In this document: in pieces, positions 26,238 through 36,084 of the stretch
Numbering within the stretch: the first letter of the stretch is position 1
Layout: every line of letters begins with the position of its first letter
Translations under genes and position numbers: made by a program
Source of the DNA: Methanococcoides sp. EBM-47
GTDB lineage: Archaea; Halobacteriota; Methanosarcinia; Methanosarcinales; Methanosarcinaceae
Assembly: GCA_001896725.1 (NCBI GenBank)
Contig: MPPA01000009.1
Span: 1 to 64,000 of the forward strand
Length of the DNA: 64,000 nucleotides
Direction: 5' to 3'
The notes under the pieces: model-generated
Databases searched by the model: none
The model's input: the letters and a program-made list of their open reading frames with translations, nothing else
Told to the model about the DNA's origin: nothing

Positions 26238-26300
26238 GTGTTAAAAATGATTAATAGGATAGCAACGGAAAATTCTATTTTTAACTATCATACTACCTAA
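26238..26300 (+). CDS. Possible 20-residue small ORF
   Basis: GTG at 26238 has GAGGAG five bases upstream and a TATA-like AAACTATAAAAG about 60 bases upstream (near 26168). The 20 codons (MLKMINRIATENS...) end at TAA just before the convergent STAND gene. Only the start context supports it. The remainder of 25964-26302 shows nothing. Confidence 0.3.
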   Translation: MLKMINRIATENSIFNYHTT

Positions 26301-26302
26301 AT

Positions 26303-27928
26303 TTAATCTTCTTGTCCAAGTTCTCTGAATATGACAGCAAGATCATTTTTTATTTTTTGTGCCTGATGAGGAAGATTTATACATTCTAGTTTTTCAAGTG
26401 CTTCTCCATATGACCTTGCCGCTTTTTCGAGATTTATTCCCATCTCTTCCATATCTGCCATACAAGTATATGCCTCCCCCAGGTGTTTCTGGGCCATTGC
26501 ATATTGCATCGGGAATTCTTTCAGAGTCTCTACTTTGATCTCTGCCTCATATGCATCGATCGCTTTTTTGAGATTGGTTCTTCTCTCTTCCAATGTCGCC
26601 AGATCACTAAATGCAAGCCCTATATTGTCCCAAGTCATTGCATGGTCCATAGGAAATTTTTCAGAGGTATATACTTTGAGTGCTTCCTCATGTGCGCCAA
26701 TAGCTCTTTCAAGGTTATGTTTCCGATCTTCCATACTTGCCAGATTCCTGTATTCAATTCCCAGACTGTGCTGCACCATTGCATATTGCATTGAAAGGTC
26801 GTTTACGCTCATTAACTTAAGTGCTTTCTCATATGCCCTGACAGCAACTTTCGCATACTCAGTTTTTTGGACCCTGGTAAAGGAATATGAAGCCGCTTTA
26901 TTGCCTATTGCTATAAGAACAGTGCAATCATGAGAAAAAATGTCCAGCATCTCTTTAAGAACAAGGAGTTTCGATGAGGGCTCATTGAATTTAACTACCT
27001 TTTCCAGATATATCTCTTCAGCATGGATCTTTTTTTCCTCTGGTATGAATATCAACCCACTGCTCTTTAAGGGTCCAAGCACACGGACCCAATCTAATTC
27101 ATTGTCAGGATGATCATTCATATAGACAGTTTCTATAAGTGTATAAGGGAATAGATGATTTCCCTCATAGATACCACACATATAAAGTTTTTTAATTATT
27201 TGTAGTATTTCTTTTTCTCTATCTTCAAGAGCATCATATCTTCTTCTCATTTCATATAATCTCATGAAAACAGAACCGATGCTTCCATCAAAATCAATAT
27301 CTTCCCACTTGATACCTTCCCTTTCGGCTATTCTCTGGGCTTCATCTTTGGAAATGGGTTGAAGGTCAACTATGTTTTTGTCAAAAATAGTACAAGTGTC
27401 AATTTTTTTACTCACAAGTTCGAACTTTTCCCCACTCTGGCAGGTTGCAACGATGAGGAAATGCTTAGCCTTGATCATTTCTATCATTTTCTCAAAGTTG
27501 CTCATTTCAACAAACCTGTCAAGATCATCCAGGATAACAATTTCAATATTCATCCCATAATTATCTGCAAAGGGATAAGTCCCGGAATCAATATCTTCCG
27601 GGAGCAAAATGATCACATCGATCAGGTAACCCATGCTTTTGAGCACTTCAAAAGCAGTTCTGGTCTTACCAGCAAGGGCATCTCCTCTTATCAAGATGCT
27701 CTTCTCTTCAAGCAACATGCTCCTAAGTATCTCATCCTCCTCACGTGGACGATATTTGCTATAAGGCCTGTTATTCAGCATTTCCTTTGGCTCGAGTCTG
27801 GCACCCGTGATCCATTTTCTTCTAAACACTTTTTTTTGCCTTTTCTTTCGTTCAGAATACTTATCGTACAGGCCATACAGGAACTTCACTGGAGAAAAAG
27901 GAGCAGATTCGTTTATGTCACCACTCAT
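26303..27928 (-). CDS. STAND-like P-loop NTPase with TPR repeats
   Basis: A 541-residue soluble protein. A basic N-terminus of 60 residues precedes a P-loop RGDALAGKT (81-89) and Walker B EIVILDDLDR (129-138), with FLIVATCQSG as sensor 1. A helical region (about 215-355) follows, then at least three tetratricopeptide-type units of about 50 residues (AYEKALKLMSV, AIGAHEEALKVYTSEKFP, AIDAYEAEIKVETLKEFP, YGEALEKLECINLP). This is a signal-transduction ATPase layout: switch NTPase with repeat sensor. No effector nuclease, TIR or protease domain is seen. AAGGTG stands six bases before the ATG. Related genes are frequent in Methanosarcina with unknown function. Confidence 0.75.
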   Translation of the reverse strand: MSGDINESAPFSPVKFLYGLYDKYSERKKRQKKVFRRKWITGARLEPKEMLNNRPYSKYRPREEDEILRSMLLEEKSILIRGDALAGKTRTAFEVLKSMGYLIDVIILLPEDIDSGTYPFADNYGMNIEIVILDDLDRFVEMSNFEKMIEMIKAKHFLIVATCQSGEKFELVSKKIDTCTIFDKNIVDLQPISKDEAQRIAEREGIKWEDIDFDGSIGSVFMRLYEMRRRYDALEDREKEILQIIKKLYMCGIYEGNHLFPYTLIETVYMNDHPDNELDWVRVLGPLKSSGLIFIPEEKKIHAEEIYLEKVVKFNEPSSKLLVLKEMLDIFSHDCTVLIAIGNKAASYSFTRVQKTEYAKVAVRAYEKALKLMSVNDLSMQYAMVQHSLGIEYRNLASMEDRKHNLERAIGAHEEALKVYTSEKFPMDHAMTWDNIGLAFSDLATLEERRTNLKKAIDAYEAEIKVETLKEFPMQYAMAQKHLGEAYTCMADMEEMGINLEKAARSYGEALEKLECINLPHQAQKIKNDLAVIFRELGQED

Positions 27929-28258
27929 TCACAACACCTTCAACACAATTGAGTTGTCTTTCAGGATATATATTTAATGCATCATCTTTTTGTAGAATAA
28001 TATTTGTGCTCAATGGTCCACTTCGGCTACAGACTATGTTAAAATCAAAAAAATAAAATAAGATATATTTGCCCTTTGTTTAAATTAAGACTGCCATTTC
28101 AGTTTCTTCCTTATATACTAGATTTGGAATTAACCTTTGCTAATCAATGATCAATATAAAACAGGATTATTTTTAGAAAAGGTTCATGACTATAAAAATA
28201 CACATTCACTTTATCACATAGTTCCACGTAAGAAAGATGTGTTTATAAGGATTTGTCC
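27929..28258. other. Gene-free gap
   Basis: 330 AT-rich bases between the STAND gene start and the end of the beta-lactamase-fold gene. I see TATA-like elements but no frame with a ribosome site and no clear hairpin. Confidence 0.5.
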
Positions 28259-29224
28259 TCACACTTTAATAACAGGAAGTGAAGACGTTCCATTCTTTAG
28301 GTTATTCTGACCCATGGGGGTCCTTTCAGTAATCACTGTATAGGTTAGACCATCGGTTGTGATCGTTATGGTACCGTGATGGTCTATTCTATAAACAGTG
28401 GATACTTTCTTCAATCTTTCAAGTACCTCTGCATGTGGATATCCATAGTCATTATCTGCACCCACTTCGATGATACTGATCGTCGGTTTTACTTCTGCGA
28501 TGAAGCTTGCCCCTGAAGCTGAAATGCTTGCATGGTGGCCCACCTTGAGGATATCGGAATCCACATAATAGCCTTCATACATGATGCTCTCTTCAGTTCC
28601 AAGGCCAGCATCTCCCATGAGCAGGAATGAGACATTATTGTCTATGATCCTGAGAACTATGGAATTCTCGTTGATCTCTTCAGAGCGCTGCTTCTGTGGG
28701 TTCAGTACTTGTACTTGTATACCAGGGGCTAGGTCCAGTGCTTCTCCCCTTTTTGCCACATGGAAAGGAATGCTCTTATTTTCAATGACATTAAGCATAT
28801 CTTTATATGTTTGCGTAGTTTGGGGAAATCCGGAATCAACGAACGTGCCTACAGGATATTCATTAATTATTGTAAGCAGACCTCCGATGTGATCTTCATG
28901 TGGATGGGTCGCTACTACATAATCAAGCCTGAAAATCCCGTGTTCCCTAAGGAATGCTGAAACATTGACACCCTTGTTCCTTTCACCGGCATCGATCAGC
29001 ATTGTCTTATTGGCACATTCAACGAGAATGGAGTCACCCTGCCCCACATCTATAAAATAGACCGTAAGGTTGTCTCTTTGAGTGCCGGATGAGATATGTT
29101 CGGGCAATATCCCTTGGTTTTCGGACGTGCTATCATTCAGGACAGTTGTGTTCGAAGGCTGGTCCACAGATATAGAAGAGCGTTCCTCTGGCTCTCCTAG
29201 CAGAACACCCAGCATCACTAGCAT
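28259..29224 (-). CDS. Secreted/anchored metallo-beta-lactamase fold hydrolase (ComEC-like domain)
   Basis: About 321 residues from ATG 29224. The MBL core is intact: VYFIDVGQGDSILVE, TMLIDAGE, YVVATHPHEDHIGG, SFLLMGDAG, LKVGHHAS and IIEVGADNDYGYPH. This matches the detached beta-lactamase domain of ComEC/Rec2-type proteins, often a nuclease or phosphodiesterase. An Asn/Ser/Thr-rich linker links it to a hydrophobic N-terminus, placing it outside the cell. The ATG has no Shine-Dalgarno and cuts a signal peptide that continues in frame to 29263 (TRSLKWILIALV...). GAGGGG stands ahead of ATC codons at 29266/29263, and no ATG, GTG or TTG exists before the upstream stop at 29324, so a non-canonical start is likely. 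Confidence 0.8.
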   Translation of the reverse strand: MLVMLGVLLGEPEERSSISVDQPSNTTVLNDSTSENQGILPEHISSGTQRDNLTVYFIDVGQGDSILVECANKTMLIDAGERNKGVNVSAFLREHGIFRLDYVVATHPHEDHIGGLLTIINEYPVGTFVDSGFPQTTQTYKDMLNVIENKSIPFHVAKRGEALDLAPGIQVQVLNPQKQRSEEINENSIVLRIIDNNVSFLLMGDAGLGTEESIMYEGYYVDSDILKVGHHASISASGASFIAEVKPTISIIEVGADNDYGYPHAEVLERLKKVSTVYRIDHHGTITITTDGLTYTVITERTPMGQNNLKNGTSSLPVIKV

Positions 29225-29440
29225 AACTAGAGCTATTAGTATCCATTTCAGTGACCTTGTGATGATATCCCCTCTGCGCTGTGGATAAAATAAACGTTGA
29301 AACGCAATACAGATATAGTTTTCTTATGGATAATAGTTAGTTTGGTCTTGGGAAGAAAATCTGCTAGAAAGTTAAAAGATCATTTTGGACCACTCTTCAC
29401 AAGAGAAGAATGTTATGTTCCCTGATCCAGCTTCTCTTTC

Positions 29441-30205
29441 TCACACCAGCAGCAATCCCCTCTGCCAGTCGTTCACGATGCGTATACCTACCCTTGTGTC
29501 ATCCACCTCTCCTTTCACTTTAAGACAGTTTGTCCGCCGACCAATGAGTTCGAGCACATCATAAGGGTCCTGATCCTCAATGATGACCTTATAGAATCCT
29601 TCAAGAGAGGTTTTGTTCTCCACACATATTCTCTCTATGATCTTCAAAGCCACCCCGATGGGATCTTTCAGATGGGTCGCGTCCTTTATTCCAAGCATCC
29701 CCTGCATGTATTCGTCATACTCGTCAAAAGGTATCACTCCCGGGGTATCTATGAACTTTATCCGGGAACCGGCATTCACAAGCTGTACACCTTTGGTGTG
29801 ACCAGAGATTGAAGAAGTGCTAGCTCTGTGGCGCCCTGCCACACCATTGATCACTGAAGATTTCCCAGTGTTAGGATATCCAAGACTGCCTACGAGGATA
29901 TCTCTGTCCTTAATATCAGCGAGTTCCAAGATCCTGTGCCTGAGCATCGTTGTGCCAAACCTCTCTTTGCTGGATACGAATACTGTAGGTGCTGTTCTTG
30001 ATAGACGTGATTTGGCCTTTTCAAGTGCTTTCTGGGACACGAGATCGCATTTGCTCATGACTATGATAAAAGGTTTTCCAGCACGCACTATTTCAGCCTC
30101 GACCTCGCTGTTCCTGGTCTCATCCGGAAAACGGGCATCTACCACTTCAAGCAAGAGATCCGCTTTTCTAATGACGTCCTTTACCATTACCTTGTAGCTT
30201 ACCAT
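29441..30205 (-). CDS. Circularly permuted GTPase (YlqF/MJ1464-like)
   Basis: A 254-residue GTPase with permuted motifs: G4 (VMSKCDL) comes first, then G5-like VSSKE, G1 GYPNTGKSS, G2 region TKGVQ and G3 DTPGVIP. This order marks the YlqF/RbgA-YawG class acting in ribosome subunit assembly. The C-terminal region (KIIERICVENKTSLEGFY; GRRTNCLKVKGEVDDTR) is the archaeal variant. A CCTTATATAA element lies about 20 bases before the ATG with no Shine-Dalgarno, so the mRNA is probably leaderless. Confidence 0.88.
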   Translation of the reverse strand: MVSYKVMVKDVIRKADLLLEVVDARFPDETRNSEVEAEIVRAGKPFIIVMSKCDLVSQKALEKAKSRLSRTAPTVFVSSKERFGTTMLRHRILELADIKDRDILVGSLGYPNTGKSSVINGVAGRHRASTSSISGHTKGVQLVNAGSRIKFIDTPGVIPFDEYDEYMQGMLGIKDATHLKDPIGVALKIIERICVENKTSLEGFYKVIIEDQDPYDVLELIGRRTNCLKVKGEVDDTRVGIRIVNDWQRGLLLV

Positions 30206-30274
30206 GGTACAGCCAACGTTATATAAGGATATAAGGATGTCAGGACATACCTGTGGTAGTAGTCAGATACATGA

Positions 30275-31585
30275 TCATTTTTCATTCCTTGAGGCAGAAA
30301 AAGCTTCTATTCTCCTTGCAAGTCTATGAGAGATATCCGATAGGTAAGCAGTACCCCACGTAGCCACAGCAAGAGCACCAAGCAGGTCAAAGAACATATC
30401 CCACATTGTATCATCAATGCCATGCTGTGTTAAGAACGCCTTCATCTCAAATTTAACTACCATCTCATCCGTCAGGAATTCCAGGATCTCCCATATCACA
30501 CCGGCTGCAAGGACAAAAAGAATTATGAAGATGAACATGAACCTGGGAGGTATGTATAGCTCATCGGTATAGATATCAACAGTCCTTATGGTCACATATC
30601 CTGCAGCTGCAATGACACTTGCGGAAAGTGAGTGGGTAAGGTGGTCCCATCTTGCGACCGTATCATAGAACGATAAAGTTCCAAGCGCGTCCAGGAAAAC
30701 GGCAAGGGTTATCCATAGCGTAAGACTCGGGTCAAGTGAGATATAGTATTTGCGAGTAAGGACGCTTGGCACGAATGTAATGCCTAATGCTATGACTGCA
30801 TTAAGTACTACATGCGTGTCTCCCAGATACATTCCAACGAACACCATTATCAACAAGCAGACCTGCATGATCCTTGTTGCAAGCTCTTGTTTTTGTGGAG
30901 ATATTCCAAGCAATTTACGGATAGGTGCAGGTGGTCTGGATAGTATGTACGTAGGAATGTACTGAGGATCCTTTGGAGAAAATATAATGTTACTGGCAGC
31001 AGCACTTTTTTTGTATCCGAAATACCACCCAAAGATCAAACCAGCGACAATACCCGCAACTGTAGCATACATGAACTCATACATGACCGCAGTGTTGATA
31101 GCTTCCTGTGATCTGCCATCGAGAATAAAGCTTGTACCAATGTTTGTATCCAATAACCATTGCATCAGGTACCATAGGCCTGATATAGCAAGGGTTGTTA
31201 TGAAAACAAAAATAATTGCAAACCTGTGCCCCATCTTTACAGAAGTGAACCAGTTGATCTCTGCTGCAACCAGTAGCGCAATAGTTGCCACTGAAACATA
31301 ATGGGGTATGTTCGTGGAGAACAGATGGTGATCTATTATATTTCCAGTCATCGGTAATGCAACCAGCATTAAAAGGTACCATGGAGGCATGATAGACAAG
31401 TTCTTAAAGGACAAACCTGGAAGAAGTATTATACAAACGGCAAAAGCATTTAAGGCTCCCCATGCATATCTGCCATCTGTGAAGTTCACAAAGGCCACAA
31501 AAACCAGGGACAATAGGATCATCCAGGATAGAATGGCGTTTGTATATGTGTTCAGAAGAAGTTTGCTAAGCTTATTTCTGTCCAT
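30275..31585 (-). CDS. Polytopic membrane protein with DUF2238/YjdF-like C-terminal half
   Basis: A 436-residue membrane protein with about 11-12 predicted helices. The C-terminal part carries the motif WDHLTHSLSASVIAAAGY, GVIWEILEFLTDE and QHGIDDTMWDMFFDLLGAL, typical of the YjdF/DUF2238 family where His, Glu and Asp cluster at the membrane face. The N-terminal half is a separate set of helices without recognised motif. Function unknown. The ATG at 31585 has GAAGTGG five bases upstream and is preferred to ATG 31600. It is divergent from the RND exporter. Confidence 0.75.
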   Translation of the reverse strand: MDRNKLSKLLLNTYTNAILSWMILLSLVFVAFVNFTDGRYAWGALNAFAVCIILLPGLSFKNLSIMPPWYLLMLVALPMTGNIIDHHLFSTNIPHYVSVATIALLVAAEINWFTSVKMGHRFAIIFVFITTLAISGLWYLMQWLLDTNIGTSFILDGRSQEAINTAVMYEFMYATVAGIVAGLIFGWYFGYKKSAAASNIIFSPKDPQYIPTYILSRPPAPIRKLLGISPQKQELATRIMQVCLLIMVFVGMYLGDTHVVLNAVIALGITFVPSVLTRKYYISLDPSLTLWITLAVFLDALGTLSFYDTVARWDHLTHSLSASVIAAAGYVTIRTVDIYTDELYIPPRFMFIFIILFVLAAGVIWEILEFLTDEMVVKFEMKAFLTQHGIDDTMWDMFFDLLGALAVATWGTAYLSDISHRLARRIEAFSASRNEK

Positions 31586-31836
31586 ATTGTACCACTTCAA
31601 TGTCCTGCTTAAATTTTATGATGTGGTAGTGAATGACATGAAAATATATAAGGATGTCAGAGCAGAAATAATTGAAATATTCTGAACAATTGTGTTTTTT
31701 TCCACATTTTAGTCTTTTTGAAAGCTTGATTGATCAAATTGATATGTACGCATAGAAGTCTAGTTTATTATATTAATCAGTTGTTGTTAATAGTAAAGTA
31801 TATATGCTTTTAGTATTGTACTACTAACAGAATATC

Positions 31837-34161
31837 ATGTCTGTAAAACAAACATTCGAGAACATCGGGGTGATTGTGGAAAAATCGCCTAAAACAATAC
31901 TTGCGATAGCCATTATCTTAATGTTTTTGTCATTCATAGGCGCAGGCCTGATAGAACAAAAAAGTGGAACAGATACCTTTGTTAAAAAAAATTCTGAGAT
32001 ATACCAGAACTATGACCATCTATACAAGCAAAACTTTGGCAATGAGGTCATAATTGTACTGGTGGAATCTGATGATGTCAGAGAATCTGAAGTATTGAAG
32101 GCTATTGATGACTTTGACATGATAATAGGACAAGACAAGGATGTAGAGAATACTGTAAGCATGGCATCGCTCATCAAAAGTGCAGCCTATTCTGCAACAG
32201 GTCGTTCAGAGATACCTGAAGATGAGGTCATTCTGGCACTTATCGACCAATTACCATCCGCTTATGTTGAGCAGTTCATGCCAGAAACCACACACACACT
32301 TATAATGGTCCAGATGCCTGGCAGTATAAATGAAGATAACAAGAAAAGGGTCCTTGCTCAGGTAGAAAGGACCATTGAGGTAGTTGATTTCCCCGCGGGC
32401 ACTACTGCTGTGGCCACCGGTGAGCCTGCATACATGATAGCAATGTCAGAAGAAATGACCTCAAATCTTGGCACTATGTTGGTCCTTGCTTTCATTCTGA
32501 TGATAATAGGACTAAAGATAGTTTTCAGACATGTCCGGTGGTCCTTGCTTCCAATACCGGTTATTCTTGTGGGTTTGGTCTATACGTTCGGAGCCATGGG
32601 TTTACTGAGCATTCCCATGACCATGGCGTCAATGGCAGTATTCCCTATTCTCATAGGCCTGGGAGCAGATTATGCCATCCAGTTCCAGAACAGGATCGAA
32701 GAGGAGCTTACAAAGGGCGAATCTGCTGAAGAGGCAATAATTAATACAATTAAACACACAGGACCTGCAGTAGCTGTAGCTGTCGTGGCAACATCCTTAG
32801 GTTTTATAGCGCTGTTCATTTCCCCTGTTCCTATGATACAAGACTTTGGGAAGATGAGCCTTGTAGGAGTGATCTTATGCTATCTTGTTTCAATGTTCGT
32901 GCTTGTCGCTCTACTATATCGTCTTGACAGAAGATCCTTAGAAAAAGAGGCAGAGAAGAAGTTAAAAAAGGAACTTGAAGAAAATGGGACAATTGCAGAC
33001 CCAACAACAGTGCATATCTCCCCTCTTGGAAAATTCCTTGCAAAAATATCTCTGCTAACAACAAAACACTATATGGTCGTTATAGTACTTGCATCTGGCT
33101 TTGCAATTGCAGGACTATATGCAGATGAGCATGTAGGGGTGCAGACCGACACAAAGGACTTTGTCCCTCCGGATATGAAGGCACTTCAGGACCTTAACAA
33201 GCTTAACAGGATCATGGGGGGTAGTGACCAATTAAATATAATAATCAGGGCAGATGACATCATGGACCCTGATCTGCTGCAATGGATGGTCGATTTCAGT
33301 GTACTGGAAGAGGAGCGCCACAACCAGATAACGGACTCAGGCAGCATTGGTTCACTGATATATTCTGCCTACGGATCAATACCTTCCGATAAGGACACAG
33401 TAATTTCCATAACGGACAGTATGTCCTCTGTGATCACAGACCAGTACATTGAAGGTGGGAACCTTGGTGTTCTTAATCTTAAACTCGAGACCGGTCTGCA
33501 AACACAACAAGTATCTAATGTCATTAAAACAGTTGAAAATGATCTGCAATGGTACGCCCCTCCTCCAGGGGTCACGGTCACTGTCACGGGAAATAAAGTA
33601 GCAGAAACTTCCATAATAGGTGCCCTTACGTCAGGCAGGACCGACATGGGTTACCTGGGAATGACCATTATCTTTGCGGGTATGCTACTGATCTACAAGG
33701 ACTGGATAAAATCCCTGGCAACGATTCTGCCCATCGTGATGGTCACAGGCTGGCTTGGTGGGGTTATGTACCTGTCAGGTATGGAATACAATCCCCTTAC
33801 AGCTACACTCGGTGCCCTTGCAATAGGGATAGGGGCAGAGTTCACTATCCTTATGCTGGAACGTTACTTTGAAGAACGTGACAAAGGGCTGGAACCACTT
33901 GATGCCATGGAGACGGCTGCACTCAAAATAGGACCCGCGATCCTTGCATCAGGCTTTACTGTGATATTCGGCTTTTCAGCTCTGGTGGCATCATCGTTTC
34001 CAATGCTACGCGGTTTTGGTATCGTTACTGTAATAGCTGTGGCTTTTTCGTTATTCAGCACAATTGTTGTCCTGCCACCTATTATGGTTAATCTGGACAG
34101 GTGGAGATTAGGACGTAAAGCATTAAAAAAGAATATAGAAGATAGTAAGGTGAGTATATGA
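31837..34161 (+). CDS. RND/MMPL-family exporter (HAE3 type)
   Basis: A 774-residue RND permease with two similar halves, each one helix, a large outer loop and five helices. Signatures: N-terminal TM then ADVFVKKNSEIYQ-like porter start (DTFVKKNSEIYQNYDHLY), GLGADYAIQFQNRIEEE in helix 4 of the first half and IGIGAEFTILMLERYFEE in the second. This is the archaeal HAE3/MMPL subclass, exporting hydrophobic compounds or lipids by proton motive force. TATA about 32 bases before the ATG and no Shine-Dalgarno suggest a leaderless mRNA. The secreted protein gene overlaps its end by four bases (ATGA), implying coupling. Confidence 0.9.
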   Translation: MSVKQTFENIGVIVEKSPKTILAIAIILMFLSFIGAGLIEQKSGTDTFVKKNSEIYQNYDHLYKQNFGNEVIIVLVESDDVRESEVLKAIDDFDMIIGQDKDVENTVSMASLIKSAAYSATGRSEIPEDEVILALIDQLPSAYVEQFMPETTHTLIMVQMPGSINEDNKKRVLAQVERTIEVVDFPAGTTAVATGEPAYMIAMSEEMTSNLGTMLVLAFILMIIGLKIVFRHVRWSLLPIPVILVGLVYTFGAMGLLSIPMTMASMAVFPILIGLGADYAIQFQNRIEEELTKGESAEEAIINTIKHTGPAVAVAVVATSLGFIALFISPVPMIQDFGKMSLVGVILCYLVSMFVLVALLYRLDRRSLEKEAEKKLKKELEENGTIADPTTVHISPLGKFLAKISLLTTKHYMVVIVLASGFAIAGLYADEHVGVQTDTKDFVPPDMKALQDLNKLNRIMGGSDQLNIIIRADDIMDPDLLQWMVDFSVLEEERHNQITDSGSIGSLIYSAYGSIPSDKDTVISITDSMSSVITDQYIEGGNLGVLNLKLETGLQTQQVSNVIKTVENDLQWYAPPPGVTVTVTGNKVAETSIIGALTSGRTDMGYLGMTIIFAGMLLIYKDWIKSLATILPIVMVTGWLGGVMYLSGMEYNPLTATLGALAIGIGAEFTILMLERYFEERDKGLEPLDAMETAALKIGPAILASGFTVIFGFSALVASSFPMLRGFGIVTVIAVAFSLFSTIVVLPPIMVNLDRWRLGRKALKKNIEDSKVSI

Positions 34162-35267
34162 TATCTTTTAGAAATTTAAAGGTCTTTTCGATAGCAATTC
34201 TATTAATCGTTAGCATGCAGCTTGCATCAGCGGGTATAGATGAGAACGTTGTTTCTGAAATCGCAAGGGATTACTATGATGTGTATGGTTCTCCTCATCT
34301 GGTAGCAAACCTCGCCTGTGATGAAGTGTTCGAGAAAGGAGAAGAAAGTTTCATTTATGTGAATATAATGAACAATGGACAGATCACAGGGTTCAAAGCG
34401 AATAAAAAAGAGATAGAAGATGATATCATGGAGTATGGTGAAACAGTCACCCGCGCACATATGTCAAATGAGCTTCTTTCCGATCGGGCGATAACTACAG
34501 CCGATTCTATGACAGCAACACTTTCAATTGTTGATCCTGATGCTCCTATAAAGATAAAACAGGGCACTTTACTTCTGGGTTCATTGAATTCCGGAAAGTC
34601 CCTCTCTTCGCCTGCCAAGTTCCCTATCAAGATCTACGACAATGCAAAAGCCGGCACTTACGATCTGCAGCTTTATGTTGCATATAGGTACCAGAAAGAT
34701 TCTGCGGTAACACCTCCTTATGGTGACACCTTCTACTGGTTTGAGGATATGAACCAGACGATGACCCTTCAAATAGTCATTGAAGAAGAACCTTATTTCA
34801 GGGTATCGAATGTTGAATCTGATCTGCGGGCCGGTGACAAAAAAACTATCAATGTAACATATACCAATACAGGAGAGCAGGTAGCACGTGAATGTATTGC
34901 AAGGATAAGCGTTGTAGACCCTTTTACCACCACAGATGATCAGGCATACTTAGGGGATATGTATCCTGGTGAGTCGAGGACCGCAATATTCGACCTAAAT
35001 GTGGCAAAAGATGCAACGTTAAAGGATTATTCAATAAACAGCGAGATAAAATACAAGGATGAACGAGGAAAAAGCCAGTATTCGGATAACCTCAAAATAC
35101 CAGTGTATGTTGGTCCCGCAGACCCCCTTAATGCCTCTGTTGCTGTTGGAGTTGTGCTTTTGATAGGTATCATCGGTACCCCTGTATATATGATATCCAG
35201 AAAGAAGAAGGAGAATAATTACAAAAGATATATGGAGAACAAAGAAACAAAGACAAATGAGAAATAA
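34158..35267 (+). CDS. Secreted membrane-anchored protein (COG1361/S-layer-like), RND partner
   Basis: A 369-residue exported protein with a signal peptide (VFSIAILLIVSMQLASA), beta-sandwich modules of NEW3/CARDB type (FIYVNIMNNGQITGF; NVTYTNTGEQVARECIARISV; DLNVAKDATLKDYSI) and a C-terminal anchor helix (SVAVGVVLLIGIIGTPVYMI) with a basic lysine-rich tail. Its ATG overlaps the exporter's stop codon and AAGGTGA stands four bases upstream. This gene pair (RND exporter plus COG1361 protein) recurs in methanogens, so it likely acts as an extracytoplasmic partner of the exporter, in the role an adaptor has in bacteria; that is inference. Confidence 0.8.
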   Translation: MISFRNLKVFSIAILLIVSMQLASAGIDENVVSEIARDYYDVYGSPHLVANLACDEVFEKGEESFIYVNIMNNGQITGFKANKKEIEDDIMEYGETVTRAHMSNELLSDRAITTADSMTATLSIVDPDAPIKIKQGTLLLGSLNSGKSLSSPAKFPIKIYDNAKAGTYDLQLYVAYRYQKDSAVTPPYGDTFYWFEDMNQTMTLQIVIEEEPYFRVSNVESDLRAGDKKTINVTYTNTGEQVARECIARISVVDPFTTTDDQAYLGDMYPGESRTAIFDLNVAKDATLKDYSINSEIKYKDERGKSQYSDNLKIPVYVGPADPLNASVAVGVVLLIGIIGTPVYMISRKKKENNYKRYMENKETKTNEK

Positions 35268-35289
35268 TGTATTCTGTGAAAGTATTATT

Positions 35290-36084
35290 ATGAACACCTT
35301 GATCAAATCACTTCAACAACTTGGTCTGACAGTCTACGAGGCTAAAGTGCTCATAGCACTTACACGCTATGGTAGCGGAACTGTGGCGGATATCCATGCA
35401 TTATCGGGTATTCCGCGCTCCGCTGTGTATGGTGTGCTCACCAAGCTTAAGGAAAAAGGGATCATAGATACCCAGAGCACTAAACCCATGCGTTATAAGG
35501 CAATAGCTCCAGACCAGATCATTGACAGGCTGAAAGCAAATTATGAAAAGGCTGTTGAAATATCTCTGGAGCAGCTTGAAAAGATATATAACGCACCCGA
35601 CATCCTTGAGGATGACGATGCTGTATGGAATATCAGTGGCGTGAAGAATGTTACTGATAAGATTGTCCAGATGTTAGAATCGGCCAAGGAAGAAATAGTA
35701 CTGGCATCCACCTACCCTTCGCTAGACATGGCTATGGATGTTTATCCGATCATGGAAATTATCATGCAGAAACTTCAGGAGAAGATAGATGAAGGTGTTA
35801 AGGTACGGATCACTATTAATAAAAAGCAAGCTATAAGTAAAAAGTTCCAAGGGGCTGAAGTAAAGGTCTATCCAGGGGAAGTAAGTGATAATTTGCTAAG
35901 GGGTGGGATTCTGGTGATAGATAACAATGAACTTCTGATCATCACTATAAAGAACGAGACCATTCCTATGAACCTTGCTGCGACGTGGTACAAAGGGAAA
36001 GAACAGATATCTATTTTCAGACATTTTATTGAGATGGAGTGGCAAGTATGCAAACCTATAGGCTCGCACAACAATGGCATATGA
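35290..36084 (+). CDS. TrmB-family transcriptional regulator
   Basis: A 264-residue TrmB-type regulator. The winged helix begins LIKSLQQLGLTVYEAKVLIALTRYGSGTVADIHALSGIPRSAVYGVLTKLKEKGII and a coiled linker follows; the C-terminal half is the PLD-like ligand-sensing domain (EEIVLASTYPSLDMAM; VRITINKKQ; GGILVIDNNELLIITIKN). It follows the exporter pair by 22 bases and probably regulates that operon. An in-frame start at 35257 overlaps the previous gene, but MNTLIKSLQQLGL at 35290 fits the family. Confidence 0.88.
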   Translation: MNTLIKSLQQLGLTVYEAKVLIALTRYGSGTVADIHALSGIPRSAVYGVLTKLKEKGIIDTQSTKPMRYKAIAPDQIIDRLKANYEKAVEISLEQLEKIYNAPDILEDDDAVWNISGVKNVTDKIVQMLESAKEEIVLASTYPSLDMAMDVYPIMEIIMQKLQEKIDEGVKVRITINKKQAISKKFQGAEVKVYPGEVSDNLLRGGILVIDNNELLIITIKNETIPMNLAATWYKGKEQISIFRHFIEMEWQVCKPIGSHNNGI

